Assembly: GCA_964478165.1 (NCBI GenBank)
Contig: CAYZGU010000004.1
Coordinates: forward strand, 1-64,000
From: CAYZGU01 sp964478165
Lineage (GTDB): Bacteria; Poribacteria; WGA-4E; JAJDTR01
DNA length: 64,000 bases
Direction of reading: 5' to 3'
Both the position numbers and the translations under genes were made by a program. The notes beneath the pieces were generated by a model. It searched no databases. It worked only from the letters and a program-made list of their open reading frames with translations, and was not told where the DNA came from. Below are positions 29,060 to 38,287 of this stretch, one piece after another (position 1 is the stretch's first letter; every line of letters starts with the position of its first letter).

Positions 29060-29965
29060 ATGCAAATAATTAAGCTTAAGAAATCGAACGGTCAAATTTG
29101 GGACTATCGAGCGAAGCAACGTATGGAGGTCCTAGATGCCGGCGACCGGAATGCATTGCAAGAGCTTCTAAATCGTTATTGGGTATGGCACTTCGACGAA
29201 TCTCTTGTAGATGTTGCTCGTTTGCTGTTGGCCGCTGATCTGGGCTGGGAGTGCATCCCAAGAACAATTTCTCCGCCTGTTGGCAGGCTCATTTCACCTC
29301 TGGGACACGCGCTAGATCACGAGGATATAAATATTCAAAATGCTGCGTTGCAGATTCTCGATAGTACAATCGATGTGCCATCGGGTGAAGTCTTTATCGG
29401 CGAGGTGCCGGAACTGATACGGGTTGATGGGTTCCGTATCGGACGATATCCGGTTACGAACGCGCAGTATCGGCGATTCGTATGTGCGACAAGTCATCGC
29501 GCACCGCAGGGATGGGAGAAAGGCACATATCCAGAAAATCAGGGAGATCATCCTGTTACATGGGTTAATATCGACGATGTGGAGGCTTATGGAAAATGGA
29601 TCGGAGGTCGACTGCCTAACTTTGAGGAGTGGCAGCGAGCTGCTCGGGGCAATGATGATCGTGTCTTTCCATGGGGGGATAAAATTGACAAACCACGCTG
29701 CAATACGGCCGAACTTGGTGCAGATGGTACGACACCTGTCGGTACATTTCTCGACGGAGTGAGTCCGTTCCACTGTTACGACATGCTCGGGAACGTCTGG
29801 GAATGGACGAACACGTGGTACAATGACGATGATCCAAAATTTCGAGTTGTCTGCGGCGGATCCTGGTACTATAACCACGATCACAGTACTTGCGCTGGCT
29901 TTGACTTCTTCAGCAAAGAATACTCCGAGTTCGTGTTGGGATTCCGCATTGTCTATCTGACTTGA
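29060..29965 (+). CDS. Formylglycine-generating-enzyme-like (SUMF1 domain) protein
   Basis: A 301-residue protein. Residues about 110-300 form a SUMF1/FGE-sulfatase-like domain: VFIGEVPELIRVDGFRIGRYPVTNAQYRRFV, HPVTWVNIDDVEAYGKWIGGRLP, EWQRAARG, VFPWGD, DMLGNVWEWTNTWY, VVCGGSWYY and VLGFRIVYL. The first 110 residues are helical and resemble a HEAT-like segment (VDVARLLLAADLGWECIP, INIQNAALQIL). The two closely spaced cysteines that bind copper in true formylglycine-generating enzymes are not evident near the carboxy end (only a Cys in STCAGF), so sulfatase activation is unlikely. A carbohydrate- or iron-related role, as in other SUMF1-domain proteins, is possible. Confidence 0.86.
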   Translation: MQIIKLKKSNGQIWDYRAKQRMEVLDAGDRNALQELLNRYWVWHFDESLVDVARLLLAADLGWECIPRTISPPVGRLISPLGHALDHEDINIQNAALQILDSTIDVPSGEVFIGEVPELIRVDGFRIGRYPVTNAQYRRFVCATSHRAPQGWEKGTYPENQGDHPVTWVNIDDVEAYGKWIGGRLPNFEEWQRAARGNDDRVFPWGDKIDKPRCNTAELGADGTTPVGTFLDGVSPFHCYDMLGNVWEWTNTWYNDDDPKFRVVCGGSWYYNHDHSTCAGFDFFSKEYSEFVLGFRIVYLT

Positions 29966-30986
29966 CGGACCTCAGTTTGCACCGTGTGTGAAGTGATACG
30001 CACCTAACTAATGCTTTGCGTACCAAATGTCATGACAGTTTCAGTCGGCGCTATTGCCATTTAGTCCCCGGACTTGTGTTTCGTCGTTAACCTGCCGACT
30101 AATGACGCATGGACAAATCCTGAGTGGAAAATTACTGTGCAGGGGAATGTTGATGACTGGAGTCGACATCGCGGTAACTGGTTGCCCCTGTTCTTGAACG
30201 TGCGAACTGGTGGGGTTTCAAGATTCACGCAAACCCTCTTCTTCAAGTAATCAGTTCTATTGTTGCGTATTAATTTGGGAAGCCCAATCGGAACAAAATC
30301 GACTCGCGTGATCGACGGTCGCGTTGTGTGGTCAATCTTCTGTATTCGTGCTCCTGGCATCCATGCCCAATCTTCTCGTAAATATCACTTGGACCGAGGT
30401 TGTCGATTTGTTTAGGACAATGCGTGTGGATTTCTGGACAGTGCTTGCCTGTGTTATCTGCATGTGAATTTCGTTCCTGTCTTGCATAATGGGCAGATAG
30501 TAGTCCTTTGGTTAAAGTTCTTTACCAGTTTCTCATCACGGACTGGTTACCGCAACGGTTTGAATATGCCGACATGTTCTTGTTGTCGTTGAGGTTGCCA
30601 CCGGGTTCGGCGTTAGAGAGCCTTCTTCAGCACGATTTGGGAGATGAAGTCGTTCCTGGCTAACGATGTGTTGGTAATTTCTCTCCTAAACAGTTTTGCA
30701 TTAGTCCGGTTGTAGAGGTAATTGTGCCACGTCCGAGGTGGTGAATTTACTTTTGAGGCTGTCACTGACAGGGATTCGATATTATGCAGTATTATCCATC
30801 TCGAATCGGTTTTACAGATCGCGATGCTAATATGCTGGTCGACGTCAGGTATGACTGGTGAATCCAAGTAGTCGGTGGAGCAAGGAGTTGCCATTGATTC
30901 GATGACGGATCGCTTCATGCTGTGCGACGAGTCGTATAGCATGAAGCGATTCAGTGCACAGGTGCGGTCTTGATTAATTTGCGCTT
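29966..30986. other. Gap with a possible gene remnant and a strong hairpin
   Basis: From ATG 30011 the plus strand reads MLCVPNVMTVSVGAIAI, an in-frame TAG, then SPDLCFVVNLPTNDAWTNP and EWKITVQGNVDDWSRHRG to SRFTQTLFFK and a stop near 30250. The second part looks like real protein, so a decayed gene is possible, but no family is recognised. A 20-bp hairpin sits at 30909-30950 and is listed separately. Confidence 0.4.
30909..30950. repeat. 42-bp hairpin, 20-bp stem
   Basis: ATCGCTTCATGCT (30909-30921) is the exact reverse complement of AGCATGAAGCGAT (30938-30950). The bases between also pair (GTGCGAC with GTCGTAT, two G-T pairs), leaving only GA unpaired. It lies 37 bp beyond the stop of the broken ggt gene on the minus strand, but has no T-run. 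Confidence 0.75.
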
Positions 30987-32628
30987 TTACCATCCGATTG
31001 CATAGCCGTTAACACGCGGATTCGATCCGCCGATAAGTGCTCTCGATTCGGGATGGATGAGAATCGCCTGTGCGTTTCCCTGACCACCCCACGCACCTAA
31101 TATCTCAAGGTCATGCCCTTTGCGGACGAGCATGTCTTGGCTTTCTCGCGAAAACCTGTCCTCGAGTTGCAAATGGTTTGAACACGTGTGGGGTAGTGCC
31201 GATTCCATCGGATTCTGTAGACTGCGCCAACGTGGAGCTTCTACAGCTTCTTGAGCATTCATGCCGAAATCAATGATGTTTGTGACGATTTGGAGATTAG
31301 TTTGTACTTGTGTATCTGCACCCGGTGTCCCACACGCGAGAAAAGCCTTGCCATTTTTCGTGACAATGACTGGATTCATGGTGTGACGTACTCGCTTTCC
31401 TGGCATAAGACAGTTGGAATGATCTTTTTCTAAGTGCCAGTACGTCATGCGGTTGTTGAGCAAAATACCCGTGTCCCCAGCAATTAAGTCCGAGCCGAAT
31501 CCCATTTGGATGCTCTGGAGCATGGAGACAGCATTCCCCCATTTGTCAGCGACGCAGAGACATGTTGTATCTCCGAACAATTCAGGACCGCCCGTGGGCA
31601 GATTGATTGCTGCGTGGTCAGCGTCAATCCGTTTAGCCTGGTCCTCAGCATATTCCTTCGACAGCATCCGTTCAAGTGGCATATCCACCCACCTTGGATC
31701 CGCCGTGTATTTCTCCCGATCTGCAAAACTGAGCTTCTTTGCTTCCACCATTAAGTGAACGCTCTCTGCAGTGTTGTGTCCTAACGCTGCCAGATTAAAT
31801 TGTTCAACAAGGTTTAGCTCTTGGACCAGAATATGCCCACTTGAATTGGGAGGCATTTCATACACTTCGTAGCCTCTATAATCTAATGTGAATCGGATCA
31901 GTCCAATGTGTGCGTGATAGTCAGCGAAATCACTCTCCGTAAGGAGCCCATCGCATGCCTCGCTGAACTTGATAATCGTTTTGGAAATCTTTCCTTCGTA
32001 GAATGTTTCCCGTCCTTATTCAGCGATTTGTTTCAAGGTATTGGCGAGATTATTATTGTAAAGAATCTTCCCGCTGTTGATTGGTTTTCCGTCATGTGTG
32101 AAAACATCTCGGGCGAATGGGTTTTGGTTAAGAACCTTATTGGAATTGGCGAGTAAGGCAGAAAGCTTATCGCTAGCGGGGAAACCGTTCTTGCACAACG
32201 TCATTGCTGGATCGAACACCCGATCTCGTTTTAATTAATCCGTAACGTTCATGAGCTAGAAGCCAGCCATCTACTATTCCGGGAACTGACACACTCCGTA
32301 TGCCCCTTGTCGGGATACCACCGTTTTTCAGGTACAATTCACGAGTGGCGGCGTACGGGGCTGGTCCTGTCGCATTCACACTGGTTATACTGTCAGTGTC
32401 TGCGCAATAAATCAGGATAAAGCCATCACCACCTGTGCCAGAATTCATCGGATCGACAACACTCAGTGCTGCCGCGGTTGCAATCGCTCCATCCACTGCA
32501 TTGCCACCGGCCATCATCGTTTGAATTCCCGCCTGTGATGCAAGTGGGTGTGCGGAGGTAACCATGCCGTTTCTTGCCATTACTGGTGCACGAAAGGCTT
32601 CTGATTTTATTCCATGGGGTGATTGCAT
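30987..32628 (-). pseudogene. ggt: Gamma-glutamyltransferase broken by a frameshift and a nonsense codon
   Basis: The complete Ggt sequence can be read in order on the minus strand. The first part, from 32628, has RNGMVTSAHPLASQAG, GGNAVDGAIATAAALSVVDP and SGTGGDGFILIY, as far as HERYGLIKTRSG. A frame change near 32217 is followed by FDPAMTLCKNGFPASDKL to LANTLKQIAE. A TAA at 32016-32018 stands where a sense codon is expected, then GRETFYEGKISKTIIKFSEA, through PNSSGHI, the catalytic Thr region GDTTCLCVADKWGNAVS, GILLNNRMTYW, RVRHTMNPVIV and the end VNGYAIGW. The enzyme would hydrolyse or transfer gamma-glutamyl groups from glutathione. With two lesions it is probably inactive, unless they are sequencing errors. 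Confidence 0.9.
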
Positions 32629-32919
32629 GTGCGATCTTTCTCCCGTAGAGTATTAGAAATGGTCTGTGCTTGGAGTCCGAATGCTGCGGGGCTGGCAACG
32701 TGTTGCTTAGGGAATGTTTTTAAGGTCGCTGTTTTGCCTTACATCGGCACCTTGGATGCCTGTGGATTGCGCTATTCGAGTTCTCACACCAGATCAAATG
32801 AGGACGCCATCGTTGTCTCCGGCAACCTTGGAAACTGAAGCATCCCCGCTCATTATGAAGAGCCCCAGTAATTTTTTTAGAGGTGCTTGAACCATATAGG
32901 CTGCTTTTGAATGAGTCCG

Positions 32920-33630
32920 TCACGGCTTCCCACCCCGTATCATAATGGTGAATTCGCCACGTGGTGGCGTCGATTGAAATTTTTCAATTGCTTTACTTGT
33001 AGTACCACGGAAGATTTCCTCGAATTTCTTTGTCAATTCTCGTGCTATAACGATCTGCCGATTATCCAAGATATCCATTGTGTCGTTGAGGAAAGCCAGA
33101 AGCCGGTGGGGTGACTCGTAAAAAATAAGAGTCCGTTTTTCCTCGGTTAATTCGGTAAGCCGGCGCCTTCGCCTCCCTGTCTTGGGTGACAAAAAACCTT
33201 CGAATACGAATTTGTGCAACGGAAAACCGGAGATCGACGCGGTCGCAATACACGCGGTCACGCCGGGGATGGGAGTAACAGGAATATTTGCAGCAATGCA
33301 TTGGACCACCAAGCGATGCCCAGGATCTGAAATTGTCGGTGTGCCTGCCTCCGAAACCACTGCAATTGATTCCCCATTTCTCAAGCGTGAAATTATCTGG
33401 TTGTCTTTGTAATCTTGGTTTCCATCAAAGTAGCTGGTAATAGGGGTGTGGATGTCATAGTATGTCAGCAGTTGGCGGGTATGGCGGGTGTCTTCGGCGG
33501 CAATCAAATCTACTTCCTTGAGAATGCGAATGGCCCGTAAAGTTATATCTTCTAGGTTACCGATTGGTGTGCTAACAATGTACAGTACGGCGCTGGTCCG
33601 ATTGTTGTTAACGGTTCTGGACATAGTCAT
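32920..33630 (-). CDS. rsmI: 16S rRNA (cytidine-1402 2'-O)-methyltransferase
   Basis: RsmI methylates the ribose of C1402 in the decoding centre of 16S rRNA. The motifs of the tetrapyrrole-methylase-like fold are clear: LYIVSTPIGNLEDITLRAI, LIAAEDTRHTRQLL, VVSEAGTPTISDPGHRLV, PIPGVTACIATASISGFPLHKFVFEGFLSPKTGRR, and FYESPHRLLAFLND with IVIARELTKKFEEIFRG. The frame is open to 33717; the ATG at 33630 (or 33624) gives the usual short lead before LYIVSTPIG, so it is preferred although no ribosome binding site is clear. Confidence 0.94.
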   Translation of the reverse strand: MTMSRTVNNNRTSAVLYIVSTPIGNLEDITLRAIRILKEVDLIAAEDTRHTRQLLTYYDIHTPITSYFDGNQDYKDNQIISRLRNGESIAVVSEAGTPTISDPGHRLVVQCIAANIPVTPIPGVTACIATASISGFPLHKFVFEGFLSPKTGRRRRRLTELTEEKRTLIFYESPHRLLAFLNDTMDILDNRQIVIARELTKKFEEIFRGTTSKAIEKFQSTPPRGEFTIMIRGGKP

Positions 33631-34329
33631 TGTGGGTGAGAAACACGATATCGGAAGGCGTTCGTTCCGCATGGTCAGGGATACCGTGTCGTTGTTCTTT
33701 CCTTCTCCTAGAGTCAATATTATTGTAGCATTAAGATACCTGGAAATGCAATCGGCTTTCGAGACATCGAGAGGATTTCTGAATGTTTTCAGAGCAGTAT
33801 TACGAAAATTTGCCTCTGAACATTGTTGCCTAATGTCCGCAAACCACAGTCTAATTAGTCTGAAACCATAGATTAGATGGCGTCGTAGGCTTTACGCGTG
33901 TATGCAGAGACCCTAAGGTGCTCGGAATTCTGCCGGGAATTAGTGAGGAGTGTCCAGCTCTTCTTCTGACATCTTGATTTCTGTCCCCCGAAGGGCACTG
34001 AAACAGACCGTACAATCTTGAGGCATGTGGACATATCGATGCCTTCGGTAAAAATGTGTTGCCTGGACCGGAATTGATGATCTACAATATGGTTGTTTCT
34101 TGCTCGAACTTCTCCTGGTTTGGTCTAATTTGTCGCTCTAAAATCCGCGAGACACTTGAATCTGCGAAATACTTGATCGCGTGTGCCAAAATGAATGAAC
34201 GGACTTAATTTCCTGTGTTATACTTCTAACGGCGCAGATTGGGGAGTGCTCATCATTTCTCGAATAGATGTTCTTAGGAGTATGATTCCCAGAAAGAAAC
34301 TATAGTAACCATAGTAAGGAGTTGTTTTG
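33631..34329. other. Gap upstream of two divergent genes
   Basis: No gene is recognised. A TATACT at 34219-34224 could be a -10 box for the cohesin-domain gene, but the matching -35 is poor. AAGGAG near 34315-34320 is the ribosome binding site of that gene. Confidence 0.4.
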
Positions 34330-35868
34330 ATGAAAGTTCAAAACTTTAAGCGGGGGACATTGTTCTTGTTCGTTTGTTTGTCACTCATGTTATCTGTTTT
34401 TCAAGGTGTAACCTATGGACAAACGGTTCTCTCCATTGATCCGGCCGGAGTCGCATCCCCAGAAGCTGGTGAGCAATTTGTCATTGATGTTCATATCGGT
34501 GGTGCACCAGCAATTGAAGGGTATGAATTTAACCTCATCTTTGATCCGACGGCGCTTGAGTTCGTCGGTGTGGACTTCACCGGATATCTTCCTGGCGATC
34601 AATCGATTACTGACATTCTCGATTCGGAAATCATTCTTATCAGGCCAAGGCCCATGCATGTAAAGATCGATTCTGACACGGGCCTCGCGTCGTTTGTTGG
34701 GAGAAGTATCGCGGCTTTTTCTCTTATTGGTACCGGTGCTGAAGCAGGTACGTTAGTCCATGTGACGTTCAATGTGCTTGAGAAGAAGGACTCAGAAATT
34801 CAGATCGTGAACGTTATAATTCCGGACCCGGAGTCTGCCGAACTGAATTCACAACTGCCTGTAACTACTGTTGACGGAATTATCAGTAGTGCCTTTGCTG
34901 AACTACCAACTGCGGGGGGTGTTGCTGATGATGCTGAGAAATCGCTTATTTCTCTGTCCGGAGCCACGGTGCACGAGTTTATTCTAGCGTTAGACGTTGG
35001 ATTAAACATGATCGCTTTGCCACTGATGACAGAACAATCCTTTACTGCACAGACGTTCGCGGAAGCGTTGGGCGCCACGATTGTGATTCGGCTCGATACG
35101 GTTACTAACCGATTCGATGGCTTTACAAGGAATCAAGACAGTGCTGGATTCGATATCGAGGGAGGTAAAGGCTATATCGTTAATGTGCCAGATGGTGGTA
35201 CTATCACATTCAGAGGAACAGGCTGGGACAATGTGTTGGCTCCGGGTATTATGATTGGGAGCGAAGCCTGGGCATTTGTCGTCAGCGTCAGTATCCTGAA
35301 CACAGATGCACGGAAAAATTACACAGTGATTGCGCAGAACGTCCGCACGGAATCCACGGCGACTGATCGTGTTTCCGTCACTGCAACGAGTGCTGCTGCT
35401 GTTTGGGCGAATCTTAGTGGAGATAGTGTTGTGGAGGTGGGCGATGTGATAGAGGTCACAGTGGTCGACGAAGGTGGAAACATTGCATCTGGTCCGCATC
35501 TGCGTACGGTTGGTCTTACAGATGTTCGACAAGCGTACCTGCGCCTATCGGTGACAATGGGCGATGTGAATCCCGGTCAGACGCGATTGGCGCAGAATTT
35601 CCCTAACCCGTTCAATCCTGAAACTTGGATGCCTTTCCAGCTCGACGAGTCCAGTTTCGCTGTCATCCAGATTCATAATGCCTACGGAGATCTTGTTCGT
35701 ATACTCAATCTCGGAGTCATGCCGGCCGGGTTCTACAAGACGCAATCCACGGCAGCCTATTGGGATGGTTGCAACGGTGCCGGTGAGAAAGCGGCTGCTG
35801 GTGTGTACTTCTATACTTTGAAGGCCGCTGATTATACGGCGACACGTAAAATGTTGATTGCCAAGTAG
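34330..35868 (+). CDS. Secreted cohesin-domain protein with C-terminal FlgD-like sorting domain
   Basis: The ATG at 34330 is used instead of the TTG three bases earlier; AAGGAG precedes it, giving 512 residues. A signal peptide (GTLFLFVCLSLMLSVFQGVTYGQ) leads to a cohesin-like domain (about 35-190: LSIDPAGVASPEAGEQFVID, YEFNLIFDPTALEFVGVDF, TLVHVTFNVLE, TVDGIIS). The middle has a GLNMIALPLMTEQSF and GFDIEGGKGYIVN block like those of other poribacterial surface proteins. The last 95 residues carry NFPNPFNPETWMPFQ, AYWDG and GVYFYTLKA, the same tail as in the gene at the window start. It may bind partner modules at the cell surface. No dockerin is visible here. Confidence 0.85.
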   Translation: MKVQNFKRGTLFLFVCLSLMLSVFQGVTYGQTVLSIDPAGVASPEAGEQFVIDVHIGGAPAIEGYEFNLIFDPTALEFVGVDFTGYLPGDQSITDILDSEIILIRPRPMHVKIDSDTGLASFVGRSIAAFSLIGTGAEAGTLVHVTFNVLEKKDSEIQIVNVIIPDPESAELNSQLPVTTVDGIISSAFAELPTAGGVADDAEKSLISLSGATVHEFILALDVGLNMIALPLMTEQSFTAQTFAEALGATIVIRLDTVTNRFDGFTRNQDSAGFDIEGGKGYIVNVPDGGTITFRGTGWDNVLAPGIMIGSEAWAFVVSVSILNTDARKNYTVIAQNVRTESTATDRVSVTATSAAAVWANLSGDSVVEVGDVIEVTVVDEGGNIASGPHLRTVGLTDVRQAYLRLSVTMGDVNPGQTRLAQNFPNPFNPETWMPFQLDESSFAVIQIHNAYGDLVRILNLGVMPAGFYKTQSTAAYWDGCNGAGEKAAAGVYFYTLKAADYTATRKMLIAK

Positions 35869-36056
35869 GAATGTTGGGTTCACGACACATTGTCTCGTCC
35901 GAATCGTGAAGCATGGTTCAGGTGGGACAATGTTGATAATCCTCAACGCGGTATTCGCGGCTGTGGAAGGTCGACGATTATACGCACCGTACCAATCACT
36001 GACAAGGCGAATAGCCCTTGGTGGAGTGTACGGAAACAGAATCCCGAGATTGCGAA

Positions 36057-36884
36057 ATGACCATTCTTGAAGGAGTTGTACTAGGTGTTTTGCAAGGATT
36101 AACGGAATTCTTGCCTGTAAGTAGTTCCGGACACCTGGTGTTAATGCAATACTTCCTAGGATTGAACGAGCCTCAAGTTTTTATTGATGTCATGCTCCAC
36201 CTGGGGACGCTTGGCGCAGTCGTCATTGTTTACTACGAATCGATTCGGAAACTCGTAGGAGCCGGAATTTCTGCCGTTGCAAATCCGGTGTTTTACAGGC
36301 GACCGGTCTATAGCGTTAACCATTCGTCTGACCTGAAGCTCATTTGGTTCATCCTGCTCGGATCTATCCCGGCGGGAATAATCATCATTCTATTTGCAGA
36401 TCAACTTGAATCACTTTTCGATAACCCAACCATTGTTGCTGTAATGCTGATTACTACAGGAATCATCCTGCAATTACCACGCCTGCGAGGAGATGTGGGG
36501 GAGAGAGGCCGTTCACTACGCTTCTGGCATGCACCGCTTATTGGAATCGCCCAAGCCTTCGCCATTGTTCCGGGAATATCGAGAGCTGGGTCGACGATCT
36601 CGTTGGCACTCCTGTTGGGTTTGTCTCCGAGGGCTGCGGCCCGGTATTCATTCTTGCTTTCCATCCCTGCGATTATTGGCGCCGTAGTCCTAAAATTCAA
36701 GGAGGTGACGGAGATTACGATTGTGCCGATTAGTCTCGTCTTTGGTATGCTTGCGTCATTTGTGGTTGGCTACTTCGCGTTGCGGGTTCTACTCTCAGTG
36801 GTCAACCGTGGTCAATTCTCTGGATTTTCTTATTACTGTTTTGCACTCGGCGCCACGGTACTTATCATTGAACCCATGTTATAA
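36057..36884 (+). CDS. uppP: Undecaprenyl-diphosphatase (BacA family)
   Basis: UppP is a membrane enzyme that recycles undecaprenyl diphosphate to the monophosphate for peptidoglycan and polysaccharide synthesis. The ATG at 36057 (MTILEGVVLGVLQGLTEF) matches family starts; the longer frame from 36018 is rejected. The catalytic motifs GxxxGLTEFLPVSSSGHLVL and VPGISRAGSTIS are complete. About seven to eight membrane helices are visible, including LIWFILLGSIPAGIIIILF and ISLVFGMLASFVVGYFALRVLL. At 275 residues it has normal length. No strong ribosome binding site is seen. Confidence 0.95.
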   Translation: MTILEGVVLGVLQGLTEFLPVSSSGHLVLMQYFLGLNEPQVFIDVMLHLGTLGAVVIVYYESIRKLVGAGISAVANPVFYRRPVYSVNHSSDLKLIWFILLGSIPAGIIIILFADQLESLFDNPTIVAVMLITTGIILQLPRLRGDVGERGRSLRFWHAPLIGIAQAFAIVPGISRAGSTISLALLLGLSPRAAARYSFLLSIPAIIGAVVLKFKEVTEITIVPISLVFGMLASFVVGYFALRVLLSVVNRGQFSGFSYYCFALGATVLIIEPML

Positions 36885-37186
36885 TGCTACCGGATTGCGT
36901 GTGGTGGTGTGACCCAACCTAGTACCTCCGTCCGTTTTCGGTCTGTTTCCATGTATTCGTTCCACCGATGTCTTTCCTAGTCCAGTCACAACCGGTTTTC
37001 GCTCATGCCTTATGTGCTCGATAATGGTTTGCGCGTTTCGTGCGATTAGGCTCTTCAGCTAATGCATCGCAATCGGGCGCACCCTATCGATGGGGTCAGC
37101 AATTCTGGCGGGTTGGTTCAGGGGGAACAGAGTAAAAAGACTGTATCAGTGCGAATACAGGATTTGTAAGAAGGTAAGCAAACTTA
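36885..37186. other. Gap between convergent genes
   Basis: No gene or clear terminator is seen between uppP and the minus-strand selenoprotein candidate. Confidence 0.4.
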
Positions 37187-38287
37187 TCACTCACGGTTGC
37201 TCAGTATCTCTCTGATTTTTGCCAGAAAACGTGGTACTTTCCCTTCAGTCAATCGACGCATCCAAAAGACGGGCGGTGAGGGATTCTCCGTCCATTGCGC
37301 ATCTGTATCGTACAAGAAATAAACGTCCCATGGAAGATGTTTTGTGCCAAGGACGGGTTGCCAAAGCCCCCCCGTGAAGCGTTTCTTGTCCCAAAAATGG
37401 TGAATCTTAGCATTTTTAAATTCTTTGGAACGTCTTAGTGCCGATGCGTGATTGTCACTGGCGAGAACGGGCTGCCAGATAAGATACACAATAGGATAGT
37501 TGTCTGCAGAATTATCGAGTAATTTCTGGAGTTCGGAGGCCCCCCGACGGCATAGAGGTCAGTTCGGAGACAACAGAGCGATGATGCGCACTCGCCCACT
37601 GTCACGCTTAAATCGTGTGTTTAGGGCCTCCCAATTCTGGAGGATTATCAAGTTGTTTGAATTCGATTGAGTCAAAGCGGTCGATTGTTCTCGTTGTGGG
37701 GACAAACTGATGGGAAGAATCCTGAACGGGTTCTGAATCACGCCTAGTTGTTTCATCAGCATCAAACTATCGAAATTAGCCCATCGCTCGCTGATTTTTC
37801 CATCGGAGATTCTGTAGATTTCAATTCCTGTGATGTCTACTTGTTTCTCGGTCGGACGAATCCCCATGAATGTTTTTGTGTGTCTACCGCTTAGTCTGAC
37901 GCGAACCACAATTTGATCTACCTCAACCATTGTATCTTCAATAGCAATCTGTATATCCGAAAACCCCATGCCAAATGGGAAGGAGTCAGCATTTGTCGGT
38001 CTAGCCTCCAAAGAGCTTCCTAGATGAAGTGGGTTGTGGTCTATATATTCAGAGGTAACGATTTTATCTCTTTCGTCTATCCTCTCTACATCGAAAACCA
38101 CGTCATGGAAGCGGCGCACGATAGCCTCGTGTTCTGTTCGTGGCTGTTGCTGATTTCGCAGGTTCGCATCTACACGTGTTTCTGCAGCCAGCCGTAGAAA
38201 GCATAATTCAACACCTAGGAAAAAAAATAGAATTGATCCCATCAAGAGGAAACTGGATGAGCTGATTCTGAAAACGTTACATCTCAT
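37187..38287 (-). CDS. Probable selenoprotein: NTF2-like domain fused to a thioredoxin-like UxxC domain (in-frame TGA)
   Basis: One reading frame of 367 codons is interrupted only by a TGA at 37561-37559 (codon 243). The ATG at 38287 follows GAGGGG. Residues about 10-30 form a signal peptide or anchor (FLLMGSILFFFLGVELCFL). Residues 50-185 are an NTF2/SnoaL ester-cyclase-like domain (AIVRRFHDVVFDVERIDERD, GIRPTEKQVDITGIEIYRIS). A thioredoxin-like segment follows: RVRIIALLSPN, then TGA, then PLCRRGASELQKLL, YPIVYLIWQPVLASD, KIHHFWDKKRFTGGLWQPVLG, LPWDVYFLYDTDAQW. Clear protein similarity continues on both sides without a frame change, and the TGA falls on the first position of a CxxC motif (UPLC, Cys 246). 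Selenocysteine is the simplest reading. A nonsense mutation of a Cys codon is the alternative. No sel genes are in the window. Confidence 0.8.
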
